A stretch of DNA of 64,000 bases from Archivesica marissinica (Eukaryota; Mollusca; Bivalvia; Venerida; Vesicomyidae), in contig CM026386.1 in the NCBI GenBank assembly GCA_014843695.1, forward strand, positions 89,817,560 to 89,881,559. Reading direction: 5' to 3'. Shown here piece after piece: positions 53,401 to 62,522 of the stretch. A program made the translations under genes and the position numbers. Each line of letters begins with the position of its first letter. The first letter of the stretch is position 1. The notes under the pieces are model-generated. The model saw only the letters and a list, made by a program, of their open reading frames with translations, was not told where the DNA came from and did no database searches.

Positions 53401-54086
53401 TATGCTACGTCACTAGGAATTCCATAGACTATACAAGCAGTATACTACCACACTAGGCATTTCCCTAGACTATGCAAGCAGTATGCTACCACACTAGGCA
53501 TTCCCTAGAATATGCACGCAGTATGCTACCACACTAGGCATTCCCTAGACTATCAAGCAGTATGCTACCACACTAGGCAATCCCTAGACTATGCAAGCGG
53601 TATGCTATCACACTAGTCATTTCCCTAGACTATGCAAGCAGTATGCTACCACGTAGGCATTTCCCTAGACTATGCAAGCAGTATGCTACCAATAGGCATT
53701 CCCTAGGCTGCAAGCAGTTTGCTACCACACTAGGCATTTCCCTAGACTATGCAAGCAGTATGCTACCACACTAGACATTCCCTAGACTATACAAGCAGTA
53801 TGCTACCACACTAGGCATTTCCCTAGACTATGCAAGCAGTATGCTACCACACTGGGCATTTCCCTAGACTATACAAGCAGTATGCTACCACATTAGGCAT
53901 TTCCCTAGACTATGCAAGCAGTATGCTACCACACTAGGCATTTCCCTAGACTATGCAAGCAGTATGCTACCACACTAGGCATTTTCCTAGACTATGCTAG
54001 CAGTATGCTACCACACTAGGCATTTCCCTAGACTATGCAAGCAGTATGCTACCACACTAGGCATTTCCCTAGACTATGCAAGCAGT
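47488..54086. repeat. 6.6-kb satellite, 40/41-bp monomers
   Basis: About 160 tandem monomers of the form GCAAGCAGTATGCTACCACA then CTAGGCATTTCCCTAG then ACTAT. The 40-bp version lacks one T in ATTTCCC. Each monomer contains a small inverted repeat, CTAGG-6nt-CCTAG. Central copies are very uniform, while the left edge (47640-47710, 47990-48030) and 51930-52130 contain clusters of small indels. The array stops cleanly at CAAGCAGT/GCATTATTG (54086). Short open frames are by-products of the unit. Confidence 0.97.
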
Positions 54087-54227
54087 GCATTATTGTCCAC
54101 AATGTTCTTCCCTGCGTTATTTCAGTATATGTATTCTTCAACAACCCATACCATAGTCTACGTACTGTACATGTTTTTATATTTATTTTACAACGATTGC
54201 TGCGAATTTTAGCAACTTATATTAATC

Positions 54228-54400
54228 ACTATTGTTGGCGGGCATACAAGCGTAAATGTGTAATTAGTGTGTGGGTAATCGGAGTACCAGGAAAAACCCA
54301 CCTGTCCGATCTTGCGACCACCCTAATATATCACACATGTAGAATCGTGTTGCATTTGTGAGAAGCGATCGCACTAACCACTGCGCTAATAATATGCGTC
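54228..54400 (-). mobile_element. SINE, family A, minus strand
   Basis: Reverse-complemented, this reads ATTAGCGCAGTGGTTAGTGC (A box), CGCTTCTCACAAATGC, then AGATCGGACAGGTGGG and CTGGTACTCCG, matching in order the SINE at 13.8 kb. The B box is degraded. Its position about 160 bp from the candidate last exon places it in the 3' flank or 3' UTR of that minus-strand gene. Confidence 0.75.
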
Positions 54401-54558
54401 CACCATGACATTCTTCTGTAGAATGAGTCCACGACTATTTACTTTACTATTTACAACTATGGACTCCCAATACGAGAAGAATTATATAAGACTCTGTCTT
54501 TTAAATAGTTCCTGTATTTTAATATGTGTAATTGTGTGGATTTGTTGCTAACACAGCG

Positions 54559-54659
54559 TTAATATCTTGTAGGTCGGCACATTGGACAGCACTGGCTGGT
54601 GGTGTGTAGGGTTTCACACAATGATGTTGTGTACAGAACTGTAATACAATCTGGTTCAA
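54559..54659 (-). CDS. VWC-like terminal exon of a cysteine-rich secreted protein
   Basis: On the minus strand a good 3' splice site (TATGTATATGTTTCAG) precedes an open segment starting two bases into a codon: EPDCITVLYTTSLCETLH, then TTSQCCPMCRPTRY and a TAA stop at 54559-54561. The QCCPMCRP end matches the closing CC-P-x-C of von Willebrand factor C domains and closely resembles PPGQCCPECRPP in the exon at 58.95-59.04 kb. The acceptor phase (1) is the same as in that exon and the WAP exon, so the pieces can join in one frame. There is no GT donor after the segment, so it is best read as the last coding exon. The cysteine spacing (C-x9-C-x8-CC) is longer than usual, so it could be a decaying duplicate of the VWC exon. 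No canonical AATAAA follows nearby. Confidence 0.5.
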
Positions 54660-54789
54660 CTGAAACATATACATAATAGCATTGGTAATTACTGCATTAA
54701 TGTGTTATATAGTTCGCTTAATGATGGCCATTATAATATTTGAGAGCAGTTTGCAATCATTTGCAATATATTTGTTTATTTGAATGTGT

Positions 54790-54875
54790 ATGGGGTATAA
54801 CGTCACAACAACAGCATATGTCATAAAGCGACTCTCACGCTGTTATTGGTGGAGGAAAACCCCTGATGTCAATCA
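54790..54875 (-). mobile_element. SINE family B, 3' part only
   Basis: Reverse-complemented it reads TTTTCCTCCACCAATAACAG, GTGAGAGTCGC, TATGACATATGCTGTTGT and GACGTTATACC, the tail seen in the complete + copy at 61.2 kb (TATATACCTCCACCAATAACAG and onward). The head is missing. It lies in the putative intron upstream of the terminal VWC-like exon. Confidence 0.65.
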
Positions 54876-55344
54876 AATAATTAATTACTATACAAGTACC
54901 GCATTGAAATAAGGAAATTACAAATAATTAAGAAATTGTAAGTATATCTACCAGCAGTATGCGTAAATAGAGCCTTGTGTTATTGCAGCTAGTTTTGCAC
55001 GATGTGATCAAGTTTCCAGAAGAACCAGGGTCCCTGTCACAGAATGACACGAGGGCAAGCTTATCTCAGGGTCACGGATACCAGGATCAAGTGTATGCAT
55101 AAAGACTAAGGAGATATACAATTTTTAATATACATCAAACAACACTTGCAACAAAGACAATGAATGGTAAGAGACGTATGTTTGTCCGTAGTTTGTCTCT
55201 TCACAGGTTATGGCTTCACTTCCGGTATAGAGCCCGGTCTTCGGCTGGTAATGCCGTTAATTTATGTAACAGTTCCGATATCTAAATATCTGCCGTTTCC
55301 ACACTCGGCTTTAACTTTAGGCTATACTACACCTATTTAAACAT
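54876..55344. other. intronic or intergenic DNA
   Basis: No exon-like segment recognised on either strand. Confidence 0.35.
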
Positions 55345-55437
55345 TGGCATGTATGGCCATCACAGTGCTATAATGCACACTGTAAAAGCTTGGCAAGTAT
55401 TGCCGTCACAGTGCTATAATGCACACTTCAAAGATTT
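55345..55437. repeat. two tandem copies of a 46-bp unit
   Basis: CACAGTGCTATAATGCACAC occurs at 55361 and again at 55407, embedded in two similar 46-bp blocks (GGCATGTATGGCCAT... and GGCAAGTATTGCCGT...). It is an incipient tandem duplication. Confidence 0.8.
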
Positions 55438-56682
55438 ACAATACACAATATCATTAACTCCCTGCATCCTAAGGACCCGGTCCACTGACGGCGGACTCGA
55501 TGCTGTACAGCTACCGCTAACCGCTGACACTCTCCAGTATATGGACGTCATCAGCTCACGCCGGCAAACTATCCCAGTCGGCTCGTGCCCCAGCTTGTTA
55601 TCTTGATCGTTCCGAACAGGATCTACGCCCCTGAGCTACACCTCTCACGGCTCCTTGTTCAGACATGAAGCGACTACAACAATAACAAATATAATACCCT
55701 TGTGCTACGTCAATCTACTCGGCTCTTCTTACCACCTTATATTATAGCATTGTGGTACAACAACAAAACAATAGTTACCATAATGTTTAGACATAGATAC
55801 ACACACGTCTATGTAGAATCAATACACATGGTGACCTTCACGGTCTAAATATACAACGACTCCGTACCCATCATGACCTCATATGGTATATCTATATATA
55901 TACACAAACTTAGAACCACACGAGACCTATTACTCCGCTCCTGCAATTTGAGCGTACATGACACCCCTTTCAACAACAGCTGATAACAACCCTGCCCCAG
56001 CCATATATTCAACACTGGATTCAACAGTAGTTATTAGTTAATTAGTATGTATGTAATGAACAGTACATATCCATCGTCGTAAATCACTAGAACCACATTT
56101 ACTGACGATTTACTACAACATGTTTCTGGTAACGTCTCGGACAGTTGCTTTAGACGACGTTTCAGATAAAATAACCTAATGACATCTACGAACAATATAA
56201 TATATAGTTACATACCCACATCTGTCGCATGTACAATTCACAACAGTCAATTGTGATGTTCCGAAAGCAATGTCAGTGCACTGTGCGGGGTCGAATTTAT
56301 AGCGCCTTCACCTGAGTACACGCACGATATTTCCATGAATTTTATCAGCCGATATGAAACATACCATATTGACTGCGCGTTCTTATCAGGCCCTGGAGGT
56401 TAATTTCACTGATAAAGGGAACAGTTGATTTGAAAAGAATAAACCCAAATCTGCTAATACTAGTCGGATTTATATCAAATAAACGGGAATTTCGCTTATA
56501 AGTGATATAGAATAATACACCACTGTCCTTTATCTGGTATAGATACATTCGTCCCAATTTATGATAAAATCACTGAATAAATGTTTCAATGGTACGACAA
56601 AATGCTCTGAAATCCATTGATAAAGAGGCCCCAACTACACATTAGTTAAAATGGTCACTTTCATTTTGTTACAGTCCCCCAC
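55438..56682. other. intronic or intergenic DNA
   Basis: A GC-richer patch (55460-55670) contains an A-box-like word on the minus strand (TAGCTCAGGGG) without a matching B box. The stretch 56330-56570 looks like an old dispersed repeat with GATAAAGG / CCTTTATC arms but was not classified. No exon recognised. Confidence 0.35.
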
Positions 56683-56840
56683 CGAGCAGTAGTTCAGGTA
56701 CGGACACTTGTATAGTACAACAGACCAGCATAAACAATCTCACCGACAGCTTAATCATATGAAATAATTCGACGACACCCGATTAGAACCACCAATCTTC
56801 CGCAAGTTAGCTGGATAGTTTCATCCCATAAGTGTCCAGT
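56683..56840 (-). mobile_element. partial SINE, family B
   Basis: Reverse-complemented: GGATGAAACTATCCAG, AACTTGCGGAAG, TTGGTGGTTCTAATCGGGTG, then GTCCGTACCTGAACTACTGC and TCGGTGGGGG. The same order appears in the neighbouring copy 280 bp to the right, with about 15% divergence, so the pair is either a tandem duplication or two insertions. The 5' head and the far 3' tail are absent. Confidence 0.65.
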
Positions 56841-56859
56841 CTCTGTTATAATAAGTTCA

Positions 56860-57190
56860 GTTTGTTTTATTTTTGCTTTTTTTGGATGGGGTGTTGAGTG
56901 GCACATGCAGCTTAGGTCAGATGTCGGCTCTCCGGTTATTATTGGTGGAGGAATAAACCGGGTCACCCACCGAGCAGTAGTTCAGGTATGGACACCTGTG
57001 TAGCACAACAGACCACATCACAAATCTCACCGACAGCTTTCTCACGTGAACTAATTCGACGACACCCGACTAGAACCACCGATCTTCCGCAAGTTATCTG
57101 GATAGTTCCATCACATGAAATAATTCGACATTCGTTCACAATGGGATTTGAACCTACAGGGATGAAAGGTAGGTGATTTGAAATCAACGT
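56860..57190 (-). mobile_element. near-complete SINE, family B
   Basis: Reverse-complemented it starts with a tRNA-like head (GATTTCAAATCACCTACC, B box GGTTCAAATCCC), followed by CTATCCAGATAACTTGCGG, GGTGGTTCTAGTCGGGTGTC, TTATTCCTCCACCAATAATA and a T/A-rich tail ending near GGGGTGTTGAGTGG. Its head end lies directly next to the 37-bp minisatellite. Confidence 0.7.
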
Positions 57191-57195
57191 ACGCA

Positions 57196-58300
57196 ATCAC
57201 GGAGATCTTGTTGGAATAGTTATATGGTGTAACCACGGAGATCCCTGTTAGAATAGTTATATGGTGTAACCACGGAGATCCCTGTTAGAATAGTTATATG
57301 GTGTAACCACGGAGATCCCTGTTAGAATAGTTATATGGTGTAACAACGGAGATCCCTGTTAGAATAGTTATATGGTGTAGCCACGGAGATCCCTGTTAGA
57401 ATAGTTATATGGTGTAACCACGGAGCTCCCTGTTAGAATAGTTATATGGTGTAACCACGGAGATCCCTGTTATAATAGTTATCTGGTGTAACCACGGAGA
57501 TCCCTGTTAGAATAGTTATATGGTGTAACCACGGAGATCCCTGTTAGAATAGTTATCTGGTGTAACCACGGAGATCCCTGTTAGAATAGTTATCTGGTGT
57601 AACCACGGATATCCCTGTTAGAATAGTTATCTGGTGTAACCACGGAGATCCCTGTTAGAATAGTTATCTGGTGTAACCACGGAGATCCCTGTTAGAATAG
57701 TTATATGGTGTAACCACGGAGATCCCTGTTAGAATAGTTATATGGTGTAACCACGGAGATCCCTGTTAGAATAGTTATATGGTGTAACCACGTAGTTCCA
57801 TGTTAGAATAGTTATCTGGTGTAACCACGGAGATCCCTGTTAGAATAGTTATCTGGTGTAACCACGTAGATCCCTGTTAGAATAGTTATCTGGTGTAACC
57901 ACGGAGATCCCTGTTAGAATAGTTATCTGGTGTAACCACGGAGATCACTGTTAGAATAGTTATCTGGTGTAACCACGGAGATCCCTGTTAGAATAGTTAT
58001 ATGGTGTAACCACGGAGATCCCTGTTAGAATAGTTATATGGTGTAACCACGGAGATCCCTGTTAGAATAGTTATATGGTGTAACCACGGAGATCCTTGTT
58101 AGAATAGTTATATGGTGTAACCACGGAGATCCCTGTTAGAATAGTTATATGGTGTAACCACGGAGATCCCTGTTAGAATAGTTATCTGGTGTAACCACGG
58201 AGATCCCTGTTAGAATATTATCTGGTGTAACCACGGAGATCCCTGTTAGAATAGTTATATGGTGTAACCACGGATATCCCTGTTAGAATAGTTATCTGGT
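57196..58300. repeat. 37-bp minisatellite
   Basis: About 30 copies of a 37-bp unit, ACCACGGAGATCCCTGTTAG followed by AATAGTTATATGGTGTA. Two subtypes, TTATATGG and TTATCTGG, occur in runs (the former at the ends, the latter mainly at 57540-57700 and 57800-57970), showing that homogenisation proceeds in blocks. It lies downstream of the VWC exon, in its putative intron. Confidence 0.96.
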
Positions 58301-58992
58301 GTAAGTGATCGCTTACCTGGTGGTGGTCTACACTCTGGACAACATTGACTAGGAGGTGTATGTTGTAAGTGATCGCTTACCTGGTGGTGGTCTACACTCT
58401 GGACAACATTGACCAGGAGGTGTATGTTGTAAGTGATCGCTACCTGGTGGTGGTCTACACTCTGGACAACATTGACCAGGAGGTGTATGTTGTAAGTGAT
58501 CGCTTACCTGGCGGTGGTCTACACTCTGGACAACATTGACCAGGAGGTGTATGTTGTAAGTGATCGCTTACCTGGCGGTGGTCTACACTGCAACATTGAC
58601 GGAGGTGTATGTTGTAAGTGATCGCTTACCTGTGGTCTACACTCTGGACAACATTGACCAGGAGGTGTATGTTGTAAGTGATCGCTTACCTGGTGGTGGT
58701 CTACACTCTGGACAACATTGACCAGGAGGTGTATGTTGTAAGTGATCGCTTACCTGGTGGTGGTCTACACTCTGGACAACATTGACCAGGAGGTGTATGT
58801 TGTAAGTGATCGCTTACCTGCCGGTGGTCTACACTCTGGACAACATTGACCAGAAGGTGTATGTTGTAAGTGATCGCTTACCTGGCGGTGGTCTACACTC
58901 TGGACAACATTGACCAGGAGGTGTATGTTGTAAGTGATCGCTTACCTGGCGGTGGTCTACACTCTGGACAACATTGACCAGGAGGTGTATGT
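58301..58992. repeat. 64-bp minisatellite derived from an exon/intron boundary
   Basis: About 11 copies of a 64-bp unit, with small deletions in the copies near 58437, 58590 and 58630. On the minus strand each copy contains CCTGGTCAATGTTGTCCAGA (encoding PGQCCPE), then CCACCACCAG|GTAAGC, then GATCACTTACAAC. That is the final ~44 nt of the VWC exon plus ~20 nt of its intron, including the 5' splice site. The rightmost copy is the one joined to the complete exon. The unit length is not a multiple of three, so the array itself cannot encode a continuous protein. Confidence 0.93.
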
Positions 58993-59038
58993 TGACTAAC
59001 ACATCTCAATCGTGGACAATCAACTATATCACAGTGAC
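58946..59038 (-). CDS. VWC-domain exon of a modular secreted protein
   Basis: A 93-bp minus-strand exon with flanking splice signals: acceptor CTAAC...TTATCCATATCAG (with a branch-point-like CTAAC about 20 nt upstream) and donor CCAG|GTAAGC. It starts two bases into a codon and ends one base into the next, a symmetric phase-1 module typical of shuffled extracellular domains. The translation contains HCDIVDCPRLRC, then VSQHTPPGQ and CCPECRPPP, with the cysteine pattern C-x4-C-x4-C-x9-CC-x2-C of the second half of a von Willebrand factor C domain (as in chordin-like and related extracellular proteins). Such domains bind growth factors or matrix proteins outside the cell. The first half of the domain would be on another exon that I could not find. 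Its 3' end is the source of the adjacent 64-bp array. Confidence 0.75.
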
Positions 59039-59689
59039 CTGATATGGATAACACATGTGTTAGTTATATGCATTTCAACCTCAGATTATCAGTTATACAC
59101 ACCAAGACCAAACACAATTTTGTTGTAATACATTTGCAATTTCAAGATCATCTATTTGGAATTCATTGCCTCACTCAGTGCAGAGTCCTCCAACTATCCA
59201 ACAGTTCAATATTCTCTATTTATGGTGGAACAATAACAATATAAATTAATCACATATTTCTACTAGTGTTACTTCAGATGATATTGTACTACAGTCTTTG
59301 TCACGTGTGTGCATTACCATTGCTATATCTACTAGATTCTGTGAATGGCTTCCTTTAAGCTGTGCTCATACAAGATACCCATATAAGTCGTATATGCACA
59401 TAGTTATATAGATTTATTGTCATAAATTTTCTTATTCCCGTTTTCCAGTCTACTAGACATATATTCCATATTTCATTATATTTCATATGATATTATATAT
59501 TGTGTTTCTACTGTTCAGCATTACCATTACTATATAATTCCACAGTCTTGACCTATATACTTATCTTTTGATTGCATTTGATTTGTATATATGTTAAGGA
59601 TCTCATAGATTATTAACTTATGTTTAAACTTTAATTCCCTCGTGTTTTTTACGTTTATTTATCTTCGCTACCGGTTACTCATATGAGCG
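59039..59689. other. putative intron, AT-rich
   Basis: No exon-like cysteine-rich segment recognised on the minus strand here. Confidence 0.35.
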
Positions 59690-59936
59690 ACGCCTCCTGA
59701 AGAGATCAGTCATTTTATATTTTGGAGGATAGTGCATGATACAGACAGAGACCCATTCCAGAGTCTCCTCTGGTTATGTTAGGTGTACGGTATAAAGCAC
59801 AGACACGAAACCTCGGTTTAAATTCCCATCTGAAAGACTCACCGGTTAATTTTAGTAGGGTCAGACGGGGGATCGAACCTGCGATCCCTGGTTACCAATC
59901 TAGTGTGTTACAACTGAACTACAGATCAGTCTGTGA
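59690..59936 (-). mobile_element. tRNA-derived SINE (family C)
   Basis: On the minus strand, GATCTGTAGTTCAGTTGTAA (A box) and GCAGGTTCGATCCCCCG (B box, plus 59869-59885) form a tRNA-like head, followed by ACTAAAATTAACCGGTGAGT and a body rich in short pyrimidine runs to about 59690. It differs from families A and B. The head is close to a tRNA, but the anticodon arm does not pair cleanly, and the continuing body argues for a SINE. Confidence 0.6.
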
Positions 59937-60619
59937 GTTCTCTCGTAGTTTAAATTATTATTATTTATAATGACATTTACGTATGGATAACAAACTAAAG
60001 GATATACTGCTACCAGACTAAACTTGCGAATACTGCTATTTTAGAGGTATGCTTTCATAGAAGTGTGTGTATCACGTGAGTATATGAAAGGCGTGAAGCA
60101 ATGAAGAGCTATCGCTTGGAATATAGCACCACATAATTATACAGCAGTACAGCATTAGGTCCAGCCTTTATGTTTCTTATGTGTGATAAAGCCGCTTAGC
60201 TGTGTTTTATGTCTTTGTAAGTATTATATGAACATATTGTATGTCTATTGACAATAAACAATTACTGTCCCCATATAAGAAATATCATATACATATGTTT
60301 AAATCCACAATATTATAAAGCTTAATTAGTCATGTTGTTAAATATGGCACTAATAAAAGTAATTGTTGTTGTTATTGTAGTAGTATTATATGAACACACA
60401 TGTCCCCACAGCACTGAAGCAGGTAATGTGTTGTGCACTATTGCGTGTTGACACTTTACAAAACGTAAATCAAACACATAACTTCCTCATATTATCCAAA
60501 TTTATGATTTCAAACTATTACTATAATACAAATACCTTCGCAAAGTTCTTAAAGCTTTTTTCCCAATCTGTGTAATATAAATAAAGTTTAATGTTACACG
60601 TGTAATAACACCAGTTTGG
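59937..60619. other. putative intron, AT-rich
   Basis: No gene feature recognised. Confidence 0.35.
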
Positions 60620-60745
60620 CACATCGCTACCATGAGTTTGGTGTATGATTACATGCTTAACCGCACGAGTTAGGTTTATGAATGCATGCATAACTGCACG
60701 AGGTTTCGTTATCGGTACATACTTAACCACATGAGATTTCAGTTT
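60620..60745. repeat. degenerate ~46-bp repeat, three copies
   Basis: Words such as CATGCTTAACCGCACGAG, CATGCATAACTGCACGAG and CATACTTAACCACATGAG recur about every 46 bp. Copies are quite diverged. Confidence 0.65.
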
Positions 60746-61052
60746 CATGAATTTATTTCATTGTCTAGAATTTCGATAATTTACGAAAAATAACAACAGC
60801 GATGTTAAAACACTATTCAATTTGCTTTTGCATGACGGACTATCGATGTGTGTGTGGGGTACGGTAAAGGCATATTGATTTATTAAATTACTATCAATAA
60901 TTCCAACTCCTTAGGATTTGCGGATAAACCAGGGTCTTTCACCTACCGGAAATAGTATTATAAATGAGGAAGTTCAATTATTTATATTTGAATGGCAATT
61001 TACATGTGGTTACATGTGGTTATGTGCTGCTTAAACAATGAAATAGTTACAC

Positions 61053-61163
61053 ACCCATTACTGCAACACTTCTGTATCCCGGGGCAACTGGAACCGCTGG
61101 TACATCGGTCAACACATGCACCAAATTGAAACAATTTCCGTCGTGGACACCGACAGGACTTTT
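61053..61163 (-). CDS. WAP-domain (four-disulfide core) exon
   Basis: Minus-strand exon of 111 bp. The acceptor is TTTTACGTAGCAG. The likely donor is GGGT|GTGTAA, which makes a symmetric phase-1 exon; a donor 2 nt later (TGT|GTAACT) is the alternative. The translation has KSCRCPRRKLFQFGACVDRC, then TSGSSCPGIQKCCSNG and a Cys split by the intron. This matches WAP/four-disulfide core domains (CP, GxC, xC, CPG-x-QKCC-SNGC); the eighth cysteine would lie on the next exon. WAP modules are extracellular and often inhibit proteases; in molluscs they also occur in shell-matrix proteins (family knowledge). Phase and strand match the VWC exon 2 kb downstream, consistent with one gene. Start codon and signal peptide lie beyond what can be identified here. 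Confidence 0.75.
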
Positions 61164-61220
61164 CTGCTACGTAAAACGTACTATAAATCAGCACATTGGC
61201 CACATCGTATTTAATTTATA

Positions 61221-61475
61221 GATGGTCTCCGTGACCGATTGGATAAGGTCGTTGACTTAAAATCACTTGTCCCATCCACCACTCTATGGTGATTTCGAAT
61301 TATGCAGTGCATGGAAGCTATCCAGACGGCTTGCTGGAGGTCAATGGTTCTATATGGGTGTCCGCCCGTGCCAGAGCTCGAGTGACCATCCGATATATAC
61401 CTCCACCAATAACAGCTTGAGAGTCGCCACATGACATAAGCTGTTAGTGCGACATTAAACACAAAACCAAAACAT
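61221..61475 (+). mobile_element. complete SINE, family B
   Basis: The tRNA-like head (GACCGATTGGATAAGGTCG, then CTTAAAATCACTTGTCCC) is followed by GCTATCCAGACGGCTTGCTG, GGTTCTATATGGGTGTCCG, CCTCCACCAATAACAGCTTG and the tail GTGCGACATTAAACACAAAA. Word order and tail resemble a repeat I associate with bivalve genomes. It lies about 60 bp upstream of the WAP exon, in the opposite orientation. Confidence 0.75.
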
Positions 61476-61544
61476 ATTCATTTAGAGTAACTTGTTGGCC
61501 ACGTCACAAAATAGAGGGGTTCCTTGTTGTTATGGTTATTGTTG

Positions 61545-61625
61545 TTGGCTTCAAATCATTTGCTCGTCACCAATATAGATTCGAATCTCACTGGGGATGT
61601 CGAATTATTCCATGGACGGTATCCA
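61545..61625 (+). mobile_element. SINE family B head, running into the 13-bp array
   Basis: CTTCAAATCATTTGCTCG, B box AGATTCGAATCTC (about 61578) and ATGTCGAATTATTCCATGG correspond to the head of the family B SINEs (compare CGAATTATTTCATGTGATGG in the copy near 57.1 kb). Where the other copies continue CTATCCAGA, this one continues GTATCCAACGGA and becomes tandemly repeated. Confidence 0.65.
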
Positions 61626-62025
61626 ACGGAGTTATCCAACGAAGTTATCCAACGAAGTTATCCAATGAAGTTATCCAACGAAGTTATCCAACGGAGTTAT
61701 CCAACGGAATTATCCAACGGAGTTATCCAACGAAGTTATCCAACGAAGTTATCCAATGAAGTTATCCAACGGAGTTATCCAACGGAGTTATCCAACGGAG
61801 GTATCCAACATAGTTATCCAACATAGTTATCCAACGAAGTTATCCAACGGAGTTATCCAGCGAAGTTATCCAACGGAGTTATCCAACGATGTTATCCAAC
61901 GAAGTTATCCAACATAGTTATCCAACGGAGTTATCCAACGAAGTTATTCAACGGAGTTATCCAACGGAGTTATCCAACGAAGTTATCCAACGGAGGTATC
62001 CAACGGAGTTATCTAACGGAGTTAC
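61611..62025. repeat. 13-bp minisatellite
   Basis: About 32 copies of GTTATCCAACGGA / GTTATCCAACGAA, with rare GTATCC, ATCCAACATA and TTATTC variants. The 13-bp period gives a 13-residue repeat in translation; there is no gene. Confidence 0.96.
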
Positions 62026-62139
62026 CCGGCGGACTCGTGATGTCGCATAGTGATGGTCTCAATGATAAGTTACTACTCCGTTCATATAGTTTTATTATTC
62101 AATATACACACACCCAGAATATATCAACAACGTGTCTGT
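62026..62139. other. spacer between arrays
   Basis: About 110 bp of unique sequence including a short CA run. Confidence 0.4.
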
Positions 62140-62522
62140 CCCATTAGCCCCATGAGCTCCCAGTACATATCTCCCCCGTCACACACTAGGCGAGTTGCCC
62201 GTGATCTCCCAGTACATATCTCTCCATCACACACTAGGCGAGTTGCCCGTGAGCTCTCAGTACATATCTCCCCATCACACACTAGACGAGTTGCCCATGA
62301 TCTCCCAATACATATCTCCCCCGTCACACACTATGCGAGTTGCCTGTTATCTCCCAGTACATATCTCCCCCGTCACACACTAGGCGAGTTGCCCGTGATC
62401 TCCCAGTACATATCTCCCCCGTCACACACTAGGCGAGTTGCCCGTGAGCTTCCAGTACATATATCCCCATCACACACTAGGCGAGTTACCCGTGATCTCC
62501 CAATACCTATCTCCCCATCACA
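62140..62522. repeat. ~48-bp minisatellite
   Basis: About eight copies of a 48-51-bp unit, CACACACTAGGCGAGTTGCC followed by CGTGATCTCCCAGTACATAT and CTCCCC. Length variation comes from the C-run (CTCCCCAT or CTCCCCCGT). Confidence 0.93.

Noticed and set aside
47488..54086. CRISPR-like array
   Set aside because: Monomers are contiguous with no unique spacers and the DNA is eukaryotic; it is an ordinary satellite. The same holds for the 37-, 64- and 84-bp arrays.
55020..55680. LTR retrotransposon
   Set aside because: The GC-richer patch suggested it, but no paired long repeats, primer-binding site or gag/pol words were found.
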